In this document: piece after piece, positions 24,930-34,236 of the stretch
Layout: the number at the start of each line of letters is the position of its first letter
Position numbering within the stretch: the first letter of the stretch is position 1
DNA from: Roseibium algicola
GTDB taxonomy: Bacteria > Pseudomonadota > Alphaproteobacteria > Rhizobiales > Stappiaceae
Direction of reading: 5' to 3'
Length of the DNA stretch: 64,000 nt
Assembly: GCF_001999245.1 (NCBI RefSeq)
Contig: NZ_CP019630.1
Coordinates: 1,798,001-1,862,000, forward strand
Position numbers and translations under genes: made by a program
Notes under the pieces: model-generated
Seen by the model: the letters and a program-made list of their open reading frames with translations, nothing else
What the model was told of the DNA's origin: nothing
Databases searched by the model: none

Positions 24930-25760
24930 TCACCCGAAACTGGCCTGAAAACTCGTGGCGGTCAGCGCCACGTGCGCCTCTAAAGGCGGCCGGATCTCAA
25001 AAGCTTTGGGAGCCCTTGCAAAATCATAGAGGCGGAAAAGGTACCAGTCATCGCGACGGGCATTGGCAACCTCCAACTCGTTCCGGGAAATATGAAACGG
25101 CGTGCGTTCCCAGCCATTTGTGGTTTTTACCTCAATGAGGCGCTCTCCTCCATCTGGCAAAAAACTGAGGATGTCGTATCCTGCGCCGTCTCCGTCTTCT
25201 TGCGATGTCCAGCGGACTCGTCTTGCCAAGTCGTGAAGGCCAAGTTCTTTCAGCTGAGCACGCTCTCGGTGAAAAACAACCTCTTCACCGGCACGACCCA
25301 GTTTCCGGTTACGTTCGTCGCGCCCAGCGATATCAAAGCGCATAGCGACTGCACGCAATTTTTCCGTTTCTTCTGGAGGCGGAGTGTTTCTAAGCGTGGG
25401 CGCCACTCCGACAAACAGTGTTGTTGCTTCAGCGAATTCAGAGTGAAGAGGATTATGAAGCGCTGTTTCCCACTCTGGATGTTTTGCCAACCATCGTGAA
25501 ATCGCCTCGGCCAGCGTCATCTGAAAATTGAAGCGTGGTTGGTATCCCTTGATGATTGGGAGCCCGAATCCCTTGGCTGCCGCTGACACGTTGCAATACT
25601 TGAACTCGATCGAACCGCGAGTACGGCCAATTTGCTCTTGCAGCAGGCGATTGTGGGAAGCTTTGACATAAGATTGGCCAGCAAGCTCATCGCTAAGCAT
25701 TGCAAAATACGACGCCACAACGGCGTCATTCTCCGTGTCTGACCAGTCATCCAACCTCAT
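24930..25760 (-). CDS. DUF3883 domain protein (nuclease-fold)
   Basis: 276 residues. The C-terminal half matches DUF3883: LGRAGEEVVFHRE, then GAGYDILSF, then RLIEVKTT, giving the E ... D ... ExK order of PD-(D/E)XK-type enzymes. The N-terminal half (residues 1-130) is a helical region with the segment GSIEFKYCNVSAAAKGFGLP and resembles N-terminal domains of restriction-like proteins in this family. DUF3883 is often fused to or near defence proteins (McrB-like, helicases). Here it stands alone on the minus strand, without a methyltransferase or helicase beside it. Confidence 0.75.
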   Translation of the reverse strand: MRLDDWSDTENDAVVASYFAMLSDELAGQSYVKASHNRLLQEQIGRTRGSIEFKYCNVSAAAKGFGLPIIKGYQPRFNFQMTLAEAISRWLAKHPEWETALHNPLHSEFAEATTLFVGVAPTLRNTPPPEETEKLRAVAMRFDIAGRDERNRKLGRAGEEVVFHRERAQLKELGLHDLARRVRWTSQEDGDGAGYDILSFLPDGGERLIEVKTTNGWERTPFHISRNELEVANARRDDWYLFRLYDFARAPKAFEIRPPLEAHVALTATSFQASFG

Positions 25761-25921
25761 ATTTGGCAGATTAGTCTACCAGGGCAGTTGTGTCATTCTT
25801 GAAACTTCAAGGACTTACGGGCTGCCTCCCATAGGTGTTTCATCTTGCTGACTTTCGCGAAAACGCACCTCAGTATCGTCGCCGTTTCTCAATCACGGCC
25901 GCACAAATGCAATTGTGACCA

Positions 25922-26827
25922 TTAGGACACGGCGCCATGTTCAGCGAGAAAATTCAGCAGCACGCGGACACGTGCAGGCAAAGGACCGCCCTGGCCGGTG
26001 TAGACCGCGTGGAAGGCTTCGCTGTCGTCTGCATAACACTTTTCAAGAACCGGCTTCAGACGTCCCGCGGCGATGTCAGCACGTACGGTAAAGGCGGCCA
26101 GACGCGCCAACCCAAGGCCGTTGATCGCCAGCCGGCGGATGGCCTCGCCGTCGCTCGCCTGAACGCGCCCGGGCGGGCAGACTGCTATCGGTTCGTCGTC
26201 GCGCAGAAAGCGCCAGGTATCGACTTCCCGCGGATAGTTGAACCCGATTTTCCTGTGCCCCTCCAGATCCGCGATGGAGGCAGGTTCCCCGACACGCTGA
26301 AGATAGTCAGGTGAGGCGACGATCAGCATCGGTGTTTCGCCGAGCTTGCGTGCTACCAGGCTGGAGTCCTTGAGCGGCCCTGCCCGCACCACAACATCCG
26401 TCCGCTCCGCGAGAAGGTCGATCAAGGCGTCGGTCAGAACGATTTCGAGAGAGATGTCGGGGTACTGCTCGAGGAACACAGGCAGGACGGGCTCAAGAAT
26501 GTGGGTCGCATAGGAGGCGCTGGTGTTCAGCCGAATGCGGCCGACCGGCTGCTCGCCCAACCCTGCCTGCCGTTCCGCTTCATCGATGCTTGAGAGAATT
26601 TCTCGCGCACGCTCGTAAAAGACACATCCTTCGGCCGTCAGATCCAGACGCCGGGTGGACCGGTTGAAAAGCCGTGCGCCAAGCCGTGTCTCGAGCCGGG
26701 AAATCAGCTTGCTGACTGCAGACTGGGTCATCCCCAGGTGCCTGGCCGCGTGGGAAAACCCGCCCAGTTCAACAACCTGAACAAAGACCTCCATCTCACC
26801 GCTGCGGTTTATGCTGGCGCGCGACAT
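25922..26827 (-). CDS. LysR family transcriptional regulator
   Basis: 301 residues. N-terminal winged helix-turn-helix at residues 12-70 (LGGFSHAARHLGMTQSAVSKLISRLETRLGARLF) followed by a periplasmic-binding-protein-like effector domain. It is divergent from the MFS transporter gene at 26928, with 100 bases between the starts, so it most likely controls the MFS-AKR pair. The effector is unknown. Confidence 0.92.
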   Translation of the reverse strand: MSRASINRSGEMEVFVQVVELGGFSHAARHLGMTQSAVSKLISRLETRLGARLFNRSTRRLDLTAEGCVFYERAREILSSIDEAERQAGLGEQPVGRIRLNTSASYATHILEPVLPVFLEQYPDISLEIVLTDALIDLLAERTDVVVRAGPLKDSSLVARKLGETPMLIVASPDYLQRVGEPASIADLEGHRKIGFNYPREVDTWRFLRDDEPIAVCPPGRVQASDGEAIRRLAINGLGLARLAAFTVRADIAAGRLKPVLEKCYADDSEAFHAVYTGQGGPLPARVRVLLNFLAEHGAVS

Positions 26828-26927
26828 ATGACTTCAATTCACTTATTATATTCATTTCGGGCGTATAGTTCATGATATGAGCACTGCCTAGGTTCCGTCC
26901 ATCGAAATTTCATGGACCGGATCCAAA

Positions 26928-28112
26928 ATGCCCCTTGCTCTTTATGCACTGGCGGCCGGAGCCTTTGGCATCGGCGTCACAGAATTCGTCATCATGGGCC
27001 TTCTGCTAGAGGTCAGCCGCGATCTTGGTGTCTCGGTCGCTGCAGCAGGAATGCTCATCTCCGGCTACGCCCTCGGGGTCGTGGTCGGCGCGCCCATCCT
27101 GACCGTCTTCACCGCGACCTGGAACCGGAAGCGCGTGCTGATCGGCCTGATGGTGACCTTCATCATCGGGAACGCTGCCTGCGCGCTTGCGCCTAGCTAC
27201 GACCTGCTGATGGCAGCCCGTATCCTCACGGCCCTCGCCCACGGAACCTATTTCGGTGTCGGCTCGGTCCTTGCCGCCTCCATGGTCGGCAAGGACAAGC
27301 AGGCGTCCGCAATTGCCATCATGTTTACAGGGCTGACGCTTGCCAACATCCTCGGCGTGCCTGCCGGAACCTGGCTTGGCCAGCAATTCAGCTGGCGCAT
27401 GACCTTCTGGGCCGTGACGCTGATCGGCCTGGCCGCACTGGCCGTGCTCATTCTGCTCGTTCCGACCGATCGTTCGCGCGCCGCACAATCCGGCTGGCGG
27501 GCCGATCTGAAGGCCGTGTCGCGCGCCTCCGTCCTTCTCGGTTTCCTGACCACGGTCCTGGGGTTTGCAGGCGTTTTCACCCTGTTCACCTACATCGCCC
27601 CGTTGCTGACGCAGGTCAGTGGATTTGCCGACACGGCGGTATCCCCGATCCTGTTGATCTTCGGTGGGGGGCTGGTCGCCGGAAATCTCCTGGGCGGAAA
27701 ACTTGCCGACATCAGACTGAAGACCGCGCTCATCGGCAGCATGGCAGCCCTTGCACTCGTGCTAGCGGTCATGTCCGCCGCCTTTGGAAACCAGACCGCG
27801 GCCGTGGTGCTGACGGGACTGCTCGGCGTGGCGGGTTTTGCAACGGTTCCTCCGCTTCAGTCCTGGGTTCTGTCGAAGGCCGTTGGCGCCGGAGAAAGCC
27901 TTGCGTCCAGCCTGAACATTGCCGCCTTCAATCTCGGCAACGCACTTGGGGCCTGGGCCGGCGGCCTGGCCATCTCCCGTGGGCCGGGACTTGAAAACCT
28001 GCCTTTGGTCGCCGCGGGTTTCCCCCTCCTCGCAATCGTGGTCGCGCTTACCTCCTTCGCGATCGAGCGGCGCATACCCTCCCCGATCTCCACTCACCAG
28101 ACTGCCAGCTAG
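26928..28112 (+). CDS. MFS transporter (DHA1, AraJ/sugar-efflux-like)
   Basis: 394 residues, twelve predicted membrane helices. The start LYALAAGAFGIGVTEFVIMGLL is typical of AraJ/YdhP-type drug or arabinose efflux proteins, and the loop 2-3 motif WNRKRVLIG is in the usual place. It probably exports a small molecule by proton antiport. It is 16 bases upstream of an aldo/keto reductase and divergent from a LysR regulator, suggesting an inducible export and reduction unit. Confidence 0.88.
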   Translation: MPLALYALAAGAFGIGVTEFVIMGLLLEVSRDLGVSVAAAGMLISGYALGVVVGAPILTVFTATWNRKRVLIGLMVTFIIGNAACALAPSYDLLMAARILTALAHGTYFGVGSVLAASMVGKDKQASAIAIMFTGLTLANILGVPAGTWLGQQFSWRMTFWAVTLIGLAALAVLILLVPTDRSRAAQSGWRADLKAVSRASVLLGFLTTVLGFAGVFTLFTYIAPLLTQVSGFADTAVSPILLIFGGGLVAGNLLGGKLADIRLKTALIGSMAALALVLAVMSAAFGNQTAAVVLTGLLGVAGFATVPPLQSWVLSKAVGAGESLASSLNIAAFNLGNALGAWAGGLAISRGPGLENLPLVAAGFPLLAIVVALTSFAIERRIPSPISTHQTAS

Positions 28113-28128
28113 AAAGGATATCACCGAC

Positions 28129-29163
28129 ATGGACTATCGCAATCTTGGAAACTCCGGGCTCAAGGTTCCCGCCCTCAGCTTCGGCGCCGGCACATTCGGC
28201 GGCTCCGGCCCACTCTTCAGTCATTGGGGCACAACGGACGTCGCAGAAGCGCGCCGCCTCGTCGACATCTGCCTCGAGGCCGGCGTCAACCTGTTCGACA
28301 CCGCGGACAACTACTCCGAAGGTGCTTCGGAAGAAGTGCTCGGTGAAGCAATCAAGGGCCGCCGCGACGCGGTGCTGCTCTCCACGAAAATGAGCCTCCC
28401 CCTGGGGGACGGCCCCAATGAGGCAGGGTCTTCACGCTTCAGGCTGATCAGGGGTGTCGAGGCCGCACTCAAGCGCCTTGGAACGGACCATATCGATCTT
28501 CTGCAACTGCATGCATTCGACGCGTTCACCCCGGTGGAAGAGGTGCTGTCGACGCTCGACCAGCTCGTCCGCGACGGGAAAATCCGCTATATCGGCGTTT
28601 CCAACTTCTCCGGATGGCAGATCATGAAATCACTGGCCGTTGCGGAAAAACACGGCTGGCCGCGCTATGTCGCAAACCAGGTCTATTATTCTCTCGTCGG
28701 ACGGGACTACGAGTGGGACCTGATGCCTCTCGGCGCAGACCAGGGCCTGGGCGCCATGGTATGGAGCCCGCTTGGCTGGGGTCGGCTGACCGGCAAGATC
28801 CGCAGGAACAATCCGATCCCCGAGGGCAGCCGACTGCATGAGACCGCAAGTTTCGGACCTCCCGTGGAAGACGATCTGCTCTATTCGGTCGTCGACGTTC
28901 TGGATGCGATTGCAGAAGAAACCGGCAAGACAGTCCCGCAAGTGGCGATCAACTGGCTGCTTCAACGCCCCACTGTCGCGTCGGTCATCATCGGGGCGCG
29001 CAACGAAGCGCAACTTCGCGACAATCTGGGAGCAACGGGTTGGGCGCTGACGGACGAGCAGATTGCCCGTCTTGATGCCTCGAGCGCGCGGACTGCTCCC
29101 TATCCGCATTTTCCCTATCAGAGGCAGGAGGCTTTCGCACAGCTCAACCCAACCCTGGTCTGA
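28129..29163 (+). CDS. Aldo/keto reductase
   Basis: 344 residues, AKR superfamily, TIM barrel. The tetrad is D57, Y62, K87 and H128 (LFDTADNY, LLSTKM, LQLHAF). The C-terminal NADPH segment (VASVIIGARNEAQLRDNL) is intact. ATG 28129 with AGAAAGGA upstream is chosen over the long upstream extension that overlaps the MFS gene. It is co-transcribed with the MFS transporter. Unrelated at the subfamily level to the reductase at 15453. Confidence 0.92.
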   Translation: MDYRNLGNSGLKVPALSFGAGTFGGSGPLFSHWGTTDVAEARRLVDICLEAGVNLFDTADNYSEGASEEVLGEAIKGRRDAVLLSTKMSLPLGDGPNEAGSSRFRLIRGVEAALKRLGTDHIDLLQLHAFDAFTPVEEVLSTLDQLVRDGKIRYIGVSNFSGWQIMKSLAVAEKHGWPRYVANQVYYSLVGRDYEWDLMPLGADQGLGAMVWSPLGWGRLTGKIRRNNPIPEGSRLHETASFGPPVEDDLLYSVVDVLDAIAEETGKTVPQVAINWLLQRPTVASVIIGARNEAQLRDNLGATGWALTDEQIARLDASSARTAPYPHFPYQRQEAFAQLNPTLV

Positions 29164-29227
29164 CGGGCAATCCTGAACGGCGCGGCAAGTGACAACATGA
29201 ACCTGTCGCGCCAATGGACCTTGGTGC

Positions 29228-30220
29228 TCAATACCAGAACCCTTCCCGCCGCCAGATGGTGAAATGGCCACGCACAGGTGGGGCCGGGGTGCCGCCGTCG
29301 ATCGTGAATTCGCAACCGCCCTTTAGACCCTTGCCACCGGTACGGCGCAGGATCACGTATTCGTTGCATTGCGGACCACCGCTGGAGCTCTGGCACATGT
29401 CGATACGCGCGCGTTTCTCGTCCAGAACTTCCCAGACCCAGTCGATCATCGCCACATGTCCGTTCCAGACCATGAAATCGAGTGGCTTGACCTCGTTGAT
29501 GTCGTCGATGTTGGTCTTGGCGACATGATCCGGATACCGCCGGGGTGAAACACCGTAATACTTGTCCCACTCACCAGTGAATATCAGGAAATTGGCGATA
29601 AAACCTATGCAATCCATACCGAAAAAGCGGTCTTGCACCATCTGTTGCAGTGCCGCCTGATCGGACATCTTGTCGAAGTAGAGTTTCTTGATCTTGCCGG
29701 TCTGCTCGACATCCTTGGAGCCGTCCTTGTTCGCGCGGCCGCAGACCTCAACCTTGTACTTGTCCAAAAGATCCTTGTTCTTCAGCATGAAGTTCCAGAT
29801 CTTGACGAATGTCTTGTCGTTTCCCTGGCCTTTCAGCGCCAGGTCGATCTCGCGGCCGCCGACATGCTGGTTCAGCGTGATGCCGTGGGGATCCTTGATC
29901 CAACGGAAATTCTTGAAAAAACTGGTTGCGCTGTCGTTGCCGCCGTTACCACGGTCCTTGCAAAGATACTGCGTAAGCTTGACCCGGCCGGCGCTGGTCT
30001 GCAGGCCAGGATTTGTCAGAACGTCGACGTATTCGTAAGGCAGAAAAAAAGACTCGGCCACATTCACTCTCCCTTGGTTAGGCCCCCTCAATGGCCCCTG
30101 AAGCTGTATGCGTAATCGGCGTCTTTCGTAGGCTTGCCGGTGCAGCCAAATAGCCACGTCCCCCGCGAATGCGTCTGTCTTCCACGTCACATTATTTGTC
30201 ATTGTTGCAATGCGCAGCAT
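29228..30220 (-). CDS. NlpC/P60-like cysteine hydrolase-fold protein, function unknown
   Basis: 330 residues, no signal peptide seen. The C-terminal third has an NlpC/P60-type layout: FFGMDCIGFIANFL (Cys about 204 at a helix start) and, about 50 residues later, PLDFMVWNGHVAMIDWVWEV (His about 255 on a strand after a D-x-x-V-W turn). The N-terminal 200 residues are unrecognised. ATG 30220 is preferred (AAAAGG four bases upstream); a GTG immediately before it and an ATG seven codons on are alternatives. It stands alone and is convergent with the aldo/keto reductase. Amidase or peptidase activity is only an inference. Confidence 0.6.
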   Translation of the reverse strand: MLRIATMTNNVTWKTDAFAGDVAIWLHRQAYERRRLRIQLQGPLRGPNQGRVNVAESFFLPYEYVDVLTNPGLQTSAGRVKLTQYLCKDRGNGGNDSATSFFKNFRWIKDPHGITLNQHVGGREIDLALKGQGNDKTFVKIWNFMLKNKDLLDKYKVEVCGRANKDGSKDVEQTGKIKKLYFDKMSDQAALQQMVQDRFFGMDCIGFIANFLIFTGEWDKYYGVSPRRYPDHVAKTNIDDINEVKPLDFMVWNGHVAMIDWVWEVLDEKRARIDMCQSSSGGPQCNEYVILRRTGGKGLKGGCEFTIDGGTPAPPVRGHFTIWRREGFWY

Positions 30221-30405
30221 CACACCTTTTGAGGGATCTCGGCCAGCAAGATGCGATCAAGGCGATGCGCCCTTGCGAGGCAACTGAAGCCTCGACATCC
30301 CCGCGACCGGACACATGAGCTGTTCGACAGGGACAACACCTGAAAAGGCGTCTTTCCGTCACGCGATTTCGCCGATGGACAAGCCGCGTCATCACCCCTA
30401 TGATC

Positions 30406-30430
30406 AAGTCATCTGATGATTTGGTGACTT
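30406..30430. promoter_or_regulatory. Putative operator of the FadR-type regulator
   Basis: TCATCTGATGA (30409-30419) is palindromic around its central base and close to the TNGTNNNACNA-type sites of FadR-subfamily regulators. It sits inside a wider inverted repeat AAGTCA (30406-30411) / TGACTT (30425-30430). It ends four bases before the regulator ATG, a position suited to autorepression. Confidence 0.5.
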
Positions 30431-30433
30431 CAA

Positions 30434-31111
30434 ATGCAATCTCTGGCAAAAACGAGCCTGGTTGACAGCGCAGCCGAGGCGATCCGGGCGGAAATCGTGG
30501 GCAATCGCTGGTCCGTGGGGGAAAAGCTGCCCAACGAGGCTCAGCTCTCGGCGCAGCTTTCCATCAGCCGTGGCACCGTGCGCGAAGCCGTGCGCGTGCT
30601 TGTTTCGCAAGGCTACCTGGAAACACGGCAGGGCTCGGGCACCTATGTGCTGTCGGTCGTCGATGCCATCGGGCCATTGACCATGGCGCGTCGCGCGACC
30701 CTGCGTGACCAGTTCGAGGCCAGGCTGGCGCTGGATGCGGAGGCCGCCAGGCTGGCCGCTCATCGCCAGACACCAGAGGTGATTTCGGAGCTGCGCCGCT
30801 TGCTCACGGAGCGCGGAAACTATGATGGTCACGACAAGGCCGGTTTCGTGGAGCGCGACCTTGCCTTTCACCGGGCTGTTGTCGCGGCCTCGCAAAACTT
30901 CGTTCTGGTCAACATGTACGAATTCTTCTCCAGTCTGATCGGCGAGACCATCGAGGCTACGCTTGGAAAAGACCTGCAGGAACCCGATATGGCGGCCCAC
31001 GCGGCCATTGTCGATGCCATCGAGACAGGCGACCCGGAACTGGCCGAGGCCGCCGTCCGCCGGTTCATGGCCCCTGTCCTGAGAGACCTGGAGCGACTGC
31101 TCGGCTCATGA
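30434..31111 (+). CDS. GntR family regulator, FadR subfamily
   Basis: 225 residues. The winged helix is at residues 8-75 (LPNEAQLSAQLSISRGTVREAVRVLVSQGYLETRQGSGTYV) and the all-helical FCD ligand domain at residues 90-215. In the FCD domain D/H positions (ERDLAFHRAVV, AAHAAIVDAI) are the usual metal or effector ligands. It overlaps the downstream MFS gene by four bases (ATGA) and so is co-transcribed. A palindrome just upstream suggests autoregulation. Confidence 0.92.
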   Translation: MQSLAKTSLVDSAAEAIRAEIVGNRWSVGEKLPNEAQLSAQLSISRGTVREAVRVLVSQGYLETRQGSGTYVLSVVDAIGPLTMARRATLRDQFEARLALDAEAARLAAHRQTPEVISELRRLLTERGNYDGHDKAGFVERDLAFHRAVVAASQNFVLVNMYEFFSSLIGETIEATLGKDLQEPDMAAHAAIVDAIETGDPELAEAAVRRFMAPVLRDLERLLGS

Positions 31112-32388
31112 CACAGGCATCTGAAATCGATCCCGGCTCGATCGAACTGATCGATGCCGAAGACATTGACGTTTCCGCTGAGCAATCCCAGCCGGCGACG
31201 CAGAGCGGACTGGTGCGGTTTCTGCTGGGCGCAAGTCTGGTACTGATCGCCTTCAACCTGCGTCCGGTCTTTTCCAGCGCGTCGGCGCTGCTTCTGGAAA
31301 TCCGCGAAAATTTTGGCCTGTCGCCAACGGGCGCAAGCCTTCTGACGACACTGCCCGTTGTGTGTCTCGGCCTGTTCTCACCGCTGGCTCCACGCCTTGC
31401 CCGCCGCATCGGCACGGAACGCACATTGCTTGCTGTCGTGGTTTTGCTGGCCATTGGAACGGCAGCACGAGGAACGTCCTCCGTGCCGTTGCTGTTTCTT
31501 GGAACGGCGTTGGCGGGTGCCTGTATCGCGGTTGGCAACGTACTTCTGCCCGGGCTCGTCAAGCGCGATTTCCCCGACAAGGCCGCACTGGTGACCGGGT
31601 GGTACACCATGGCACTTTGCGCGGGCGCTGCCGCCGGCGCAGGATTGACCATTCCGTTTGAAGCGGCCCTCGGTGGTTCGATCGAGGGCGCGCTTGCGAT
31701 CTGGGCCGTGCCGGCACTCGTGGTGGCCGTCCTGTGGTTTCCGCAGGTCATGGCGACGCGCAAGCGCCCCAAGGGTCCGACTTATGTGGTGAAGGGCATG
31801 TGGGGTGACAGGCTGGCCTGGCACGTGACCCTGTTCATGGGTCTGCAATCCGCACTTGCCTATTGCGTCTTCGGCTGGCTGGTACCGATCCTCCGCGCCC
31901 GCGGGCTGGACGGCGTCACTGCCGGCGCAATCGTGTCGGTGTCGGTGATGGTGCAGGCTGCCGCCTGCCTGATAGCACCGCATCTTGCCGTTCGCGGCAA
32001 GGACCAGCGGCTGATCAACGTCGCACTTTGCGCCATAGCGGTTATAGCCCTGCTCGGCCTGCAATTCGCGCCACTGTCCACCGTCTGGATCTGGGCGGTG
32101 CTGCAGGGCATCGGCCAGGGCGGACTGATTGCGGTGGCGCTTACGGTCATCGTGTTGCGGACACAGGATTCCCATTCCGCTGCGCAGCTTTCGGGCATGG
32201 CCCAATGCGTCGGCTATACGCTTGCCGCCATCGGCCCACTGATCGTCGGCCTCATCCGAAGCTGGACGGGAAGCTTTGCCTGGAGTGCGGTGCTGTTCGT
32301 GGCGCTTGGCCTTGGCGCCGCCATCAACGGCTGGTTCGCCGGAAAGGCAAGTCACGTCAATGTGGAGACGGTCAAGCTGTCCGGCTGA
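31108..32388 (+). CDS. MFS transporter, CynX/NimT-like
   Basis: 426 residues with a hydrophilic N-terminal extension of about 35 residues, then twelve membrane helices. LIAFNLRPVFSSASALLLEIRENFGLS near helix 1 is typical of the cyanate/nitroimidazole (CynX/NimT) permease group. The ATG overlaps the regulator stop. The substrate is presumably the ligand or product sensed by the GntR protein; it cannot be named from sequence. Confidence 0.88.
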   Translation: MTQASEIDPGSIELIDAEDIDVSAEQSQPATQSGLVRFLLGASLVLIAFNLRPVFSSASALLLEIRENFGLSPTGASLLTTLPVVCLGLFSPLAPRLARRIGTERTLLAVVVLLAIGTAARGTSSVPLLFLGTALAGACIAVGNVLLPGLVKRDFPDKAALVTGWYTMALCAGAAAGAGLTIPFEAALGGSIEGALAIWAVPALVVAVLWFPQVMATRKRPKGPTYVVKGMWGDRLAWHVTLFMGLQSALAYCVFGWLVPILRARGLDGVTAGAIVSVSVMVQAAACLIAPHLAVRGKDQRLINVALCAIAVIALLGLQFAPLSTVWIWAVLQGIGQGGLIAVALTVIVLRTQDSHSAAQLSGMAQCVGYTLAAIGPLIVGLIRSWTGSFAWSAVLFVALGLGAAINGWFAGKASHVNVETVKLSG

Positions 32389-32887
32389 CCGCGCCAACGG
32401 GGCCTGATGTTTCCAGCCGGTATTTCAGGAAACGCGTGCCGTCATAATCGGTCTCGCCGATGAAACGTGCCCCCATCCGACGCAGTGCACCGAGGTTCCG
32501 TCGGGACGGCGGCAGCAGGAAGGTGACGAATGGAATGCGCGGGTCTTCACTGGCAAAGGCCAGCGCCTTTCTGGTGATCGGCATGCCGAGGCCAAAGGCT
32601 GCCGGGTGCAGCACCAGCCCGAAATCCCACTCCTCGCCTTCTTTCTGAAAACCACCCCAGCCGACATAGCGGCCGTCTGCCAGAAAGGCCCAGTGACCAA
32701 GTCCGTCGCGTTGCCAGCAGGCTTCCTTGGCCGCTACGAACTTCGCAGCCATCTCGAGATCCCATGAGAAGGTCAGAAGCGGCATGTGGGTGCCGACACG
32801 CGGGTCGGACATATGCGCGACCAGCTCTTCCAGCGGAATGTCCGGCAGGCGCACAAACTCGATTATCGACTGACTTGATCTGGGCAT
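32372..32887 (-). CDS. GNAT family N-acetyltransferase
   Basis: 171 residues. A GNAT-like fold is indicated by WAFLADGRYVGWGGFQ, GLVLHPAAFGLGMPITRKAL (acetyl-CoA loop region) and LPPSRRNLGALRRMGARFIGE, the typical N-x-x-S/A-x-x-x-L-x-x-x-G-F end motif. ATG 32887 is used; a longer frame from 32926 exists. It overlaps the 3' end of the MFS gene convergently by 17 bases. The substrate is unknown. Confidence 0.8.
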   Translation of the reverse strand: MPRSSQSIIEFVRLPDIPLEELVAHMSDPRVGTHMPLLTFSWDLEMAAKFVAAKEACWQRDGLGHWAFLADGRYVGWGGFQKEGEEWDFGLVLHPAAFGLGMPITRKALAFASEDPRIPFVTFLLPPSRRNLGALRRMGARFIGETDYDGTRFLKYRLETSGPVGAVSRTA

Positions 32888-32983
32888 GGGCTGGCATCTC
32901 CTGAAACTGGCCAGCGCCTCTTGCACCCAAAATGGCCGGCCCGATCAAGACAACTCCTTTGCCTGATGATCAACACTGCGTGT

Positions 32984-33376
32984 TCAGGCGGTGGTGCCGT
33001 TTTCCAGGCTGACGGAGACATTCAGCTTGTTACCGTCGAGATCACGCACATAAGCGCCGAAATAATCCGGGTGATAGGAACGAGGGCCGGGTGCCCCTTC
33101 ATCACGTCCACCGCACCGCAGTGCAGCAGCATGAAACGCCCTGACGGCCTCCGCATCCGGCGCATAGAACATGACCTGCGTACCATTGCCCGATGTGGCT
33201 GCCCGCCCGTCAAACGGCAACAAGACAAACAGCGATATACGGCCATCGGCACCTGCATAGCCAAGCTCGCGGGGATCGGAAAAAACCCGCTTCATGCCAA
33301 TAGTCGCAAGCACTTCGTCGTAAAACCGGCCGGCAGCCGAAAGATCGTTGGCGCCGATACAAACCCCTGACAACAT
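32984..33376 (-). CDS. VOC family protein (glyoxalase/bleomycin-resistance fold)
   Basis: 130 residues, one complete VOC module with two beta-alpha-beta-beta-beta repeats: the first begins VCIGANDLSAAGRFYDEVLATIG and the second ends AYVRDLDGNKLNVSV. The last segment has N rather than E at the usual metal position, so metal binding may differ. Cytoplasmic. Monocistronic; the substrate is unknown. Confidence 0.85.
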   Translation of the reverse strand: MLSGVCIGANDLSAAGRFYDEVLATIGMKRVFSDPRELGYAGADGRISLFVLLPFDGRAATSGNGTQVMFYAPDAEAVRAFHAAALRCGGRDEGAPGPRSYHPDYFGAYVRDLDGNKLNVSVSLENGTTA

Positions 33377-33584
33377 TTTTGAAAATTAACCCGCGCTGAA
33401 GGTGTGGCCCGTCTCGACCAGGCCGTCTGGCCCGCTCATATCACAGTTCCTCCCGCTTGCCAGAGCCGCAACGCAACAGTGCGCAAACTTACCTCACCAA
33501 CCGCAGCAGAGCCGCAGCGAGACGGCTCCTCGCTGGAACAGCGCGATAAGCCTGGCCATACACGTCAATGGTATGGAACCACCG

Positions 33585-34115
33585 TTACCGGCGGTAGGTC
33601 GCGGCGATGCGGGATATCTCTTCGTAGATGCCCGCCAGGATATTGAGGCTTTGCCCTGCCTCTTTCAGGCGCTTGTCGAATTCGGGCAGACTTGAGATCT
33701 GCTCAATCAGCAGCCGTTTGCGCACAGCGCCGTAATCATCGGTGATCTTCTTGCCTTCCGGTGTCGCCTGATAGGTCACACCCGTGCGGCCCGAGCCCTG
33801 CTTTTCAATCAGCCCCGCCGCCACGAGTTTTCGCATCGAATACTGGATGTTCGGAATGTCGTCGCGGTTGGTAAGCCGGGCCAGTTCCTTGATGCTTTTT
33901 GCCCGGTCGTTCATGCGCACGATATGCAGCAGTGCGTTTTCCGGGCCGGTCGCCCCAACGTCGCTGACAGACGCCAGGCATTCTGTCTGCCATCGCCCGA
34001 ACGCCTCGAAACAGCGCATCAACGCGAATTCCAGCTCGGTGCAGACGACCTCCGCATCGTTCTCCGAAAGGTGCCAGTGATAGTTGAGCTTCTGATCGTC
34101 CGACTTGCCGGTCAT
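33585..34115 (-). CDS. MarR-like winged-helix regulator
   Basis: 176 residues with a winged-helix core at residues 65-125 (SIKELARLTNRDDIPNIQYSMRKLVAAGLIEKQGSGRTGVTYQATPEGKKI) between N- and C-terminal dimerisation helices. It is divergent from the flavin monooxygenase gene at 34237 with 121 bases between starts, so it is the probable regulator of that two-gene operon. Confidence 0.85.
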   Translation of the reverse strand: MTGKSDDQKLNYHWHLSENDAEVVCTELEFALMRCFEAFGRWQTECLASVSDVGATGPENALLHIVRMNDRAKSIKELARLTNRDDIPNIQYSMRKLVAAGLIEKQGSGRTGVTYQATPEGKKITDDYGAVRKRLLIEQISSLPEFDKRLKEAGQSLNILAGIYEEISRIAATYRR

Positions 34116-34236
34116 CGGTCCCTCTTCGTTTTTTCAGATCGAATATAGCTGCGATTCAGTTTGACGTAAGGGCGTTTTTGCACATAGTTTCAAATAAAAA
34201 ATACAATTGAAAATCTATCCTAAATGGAGGGGATCC

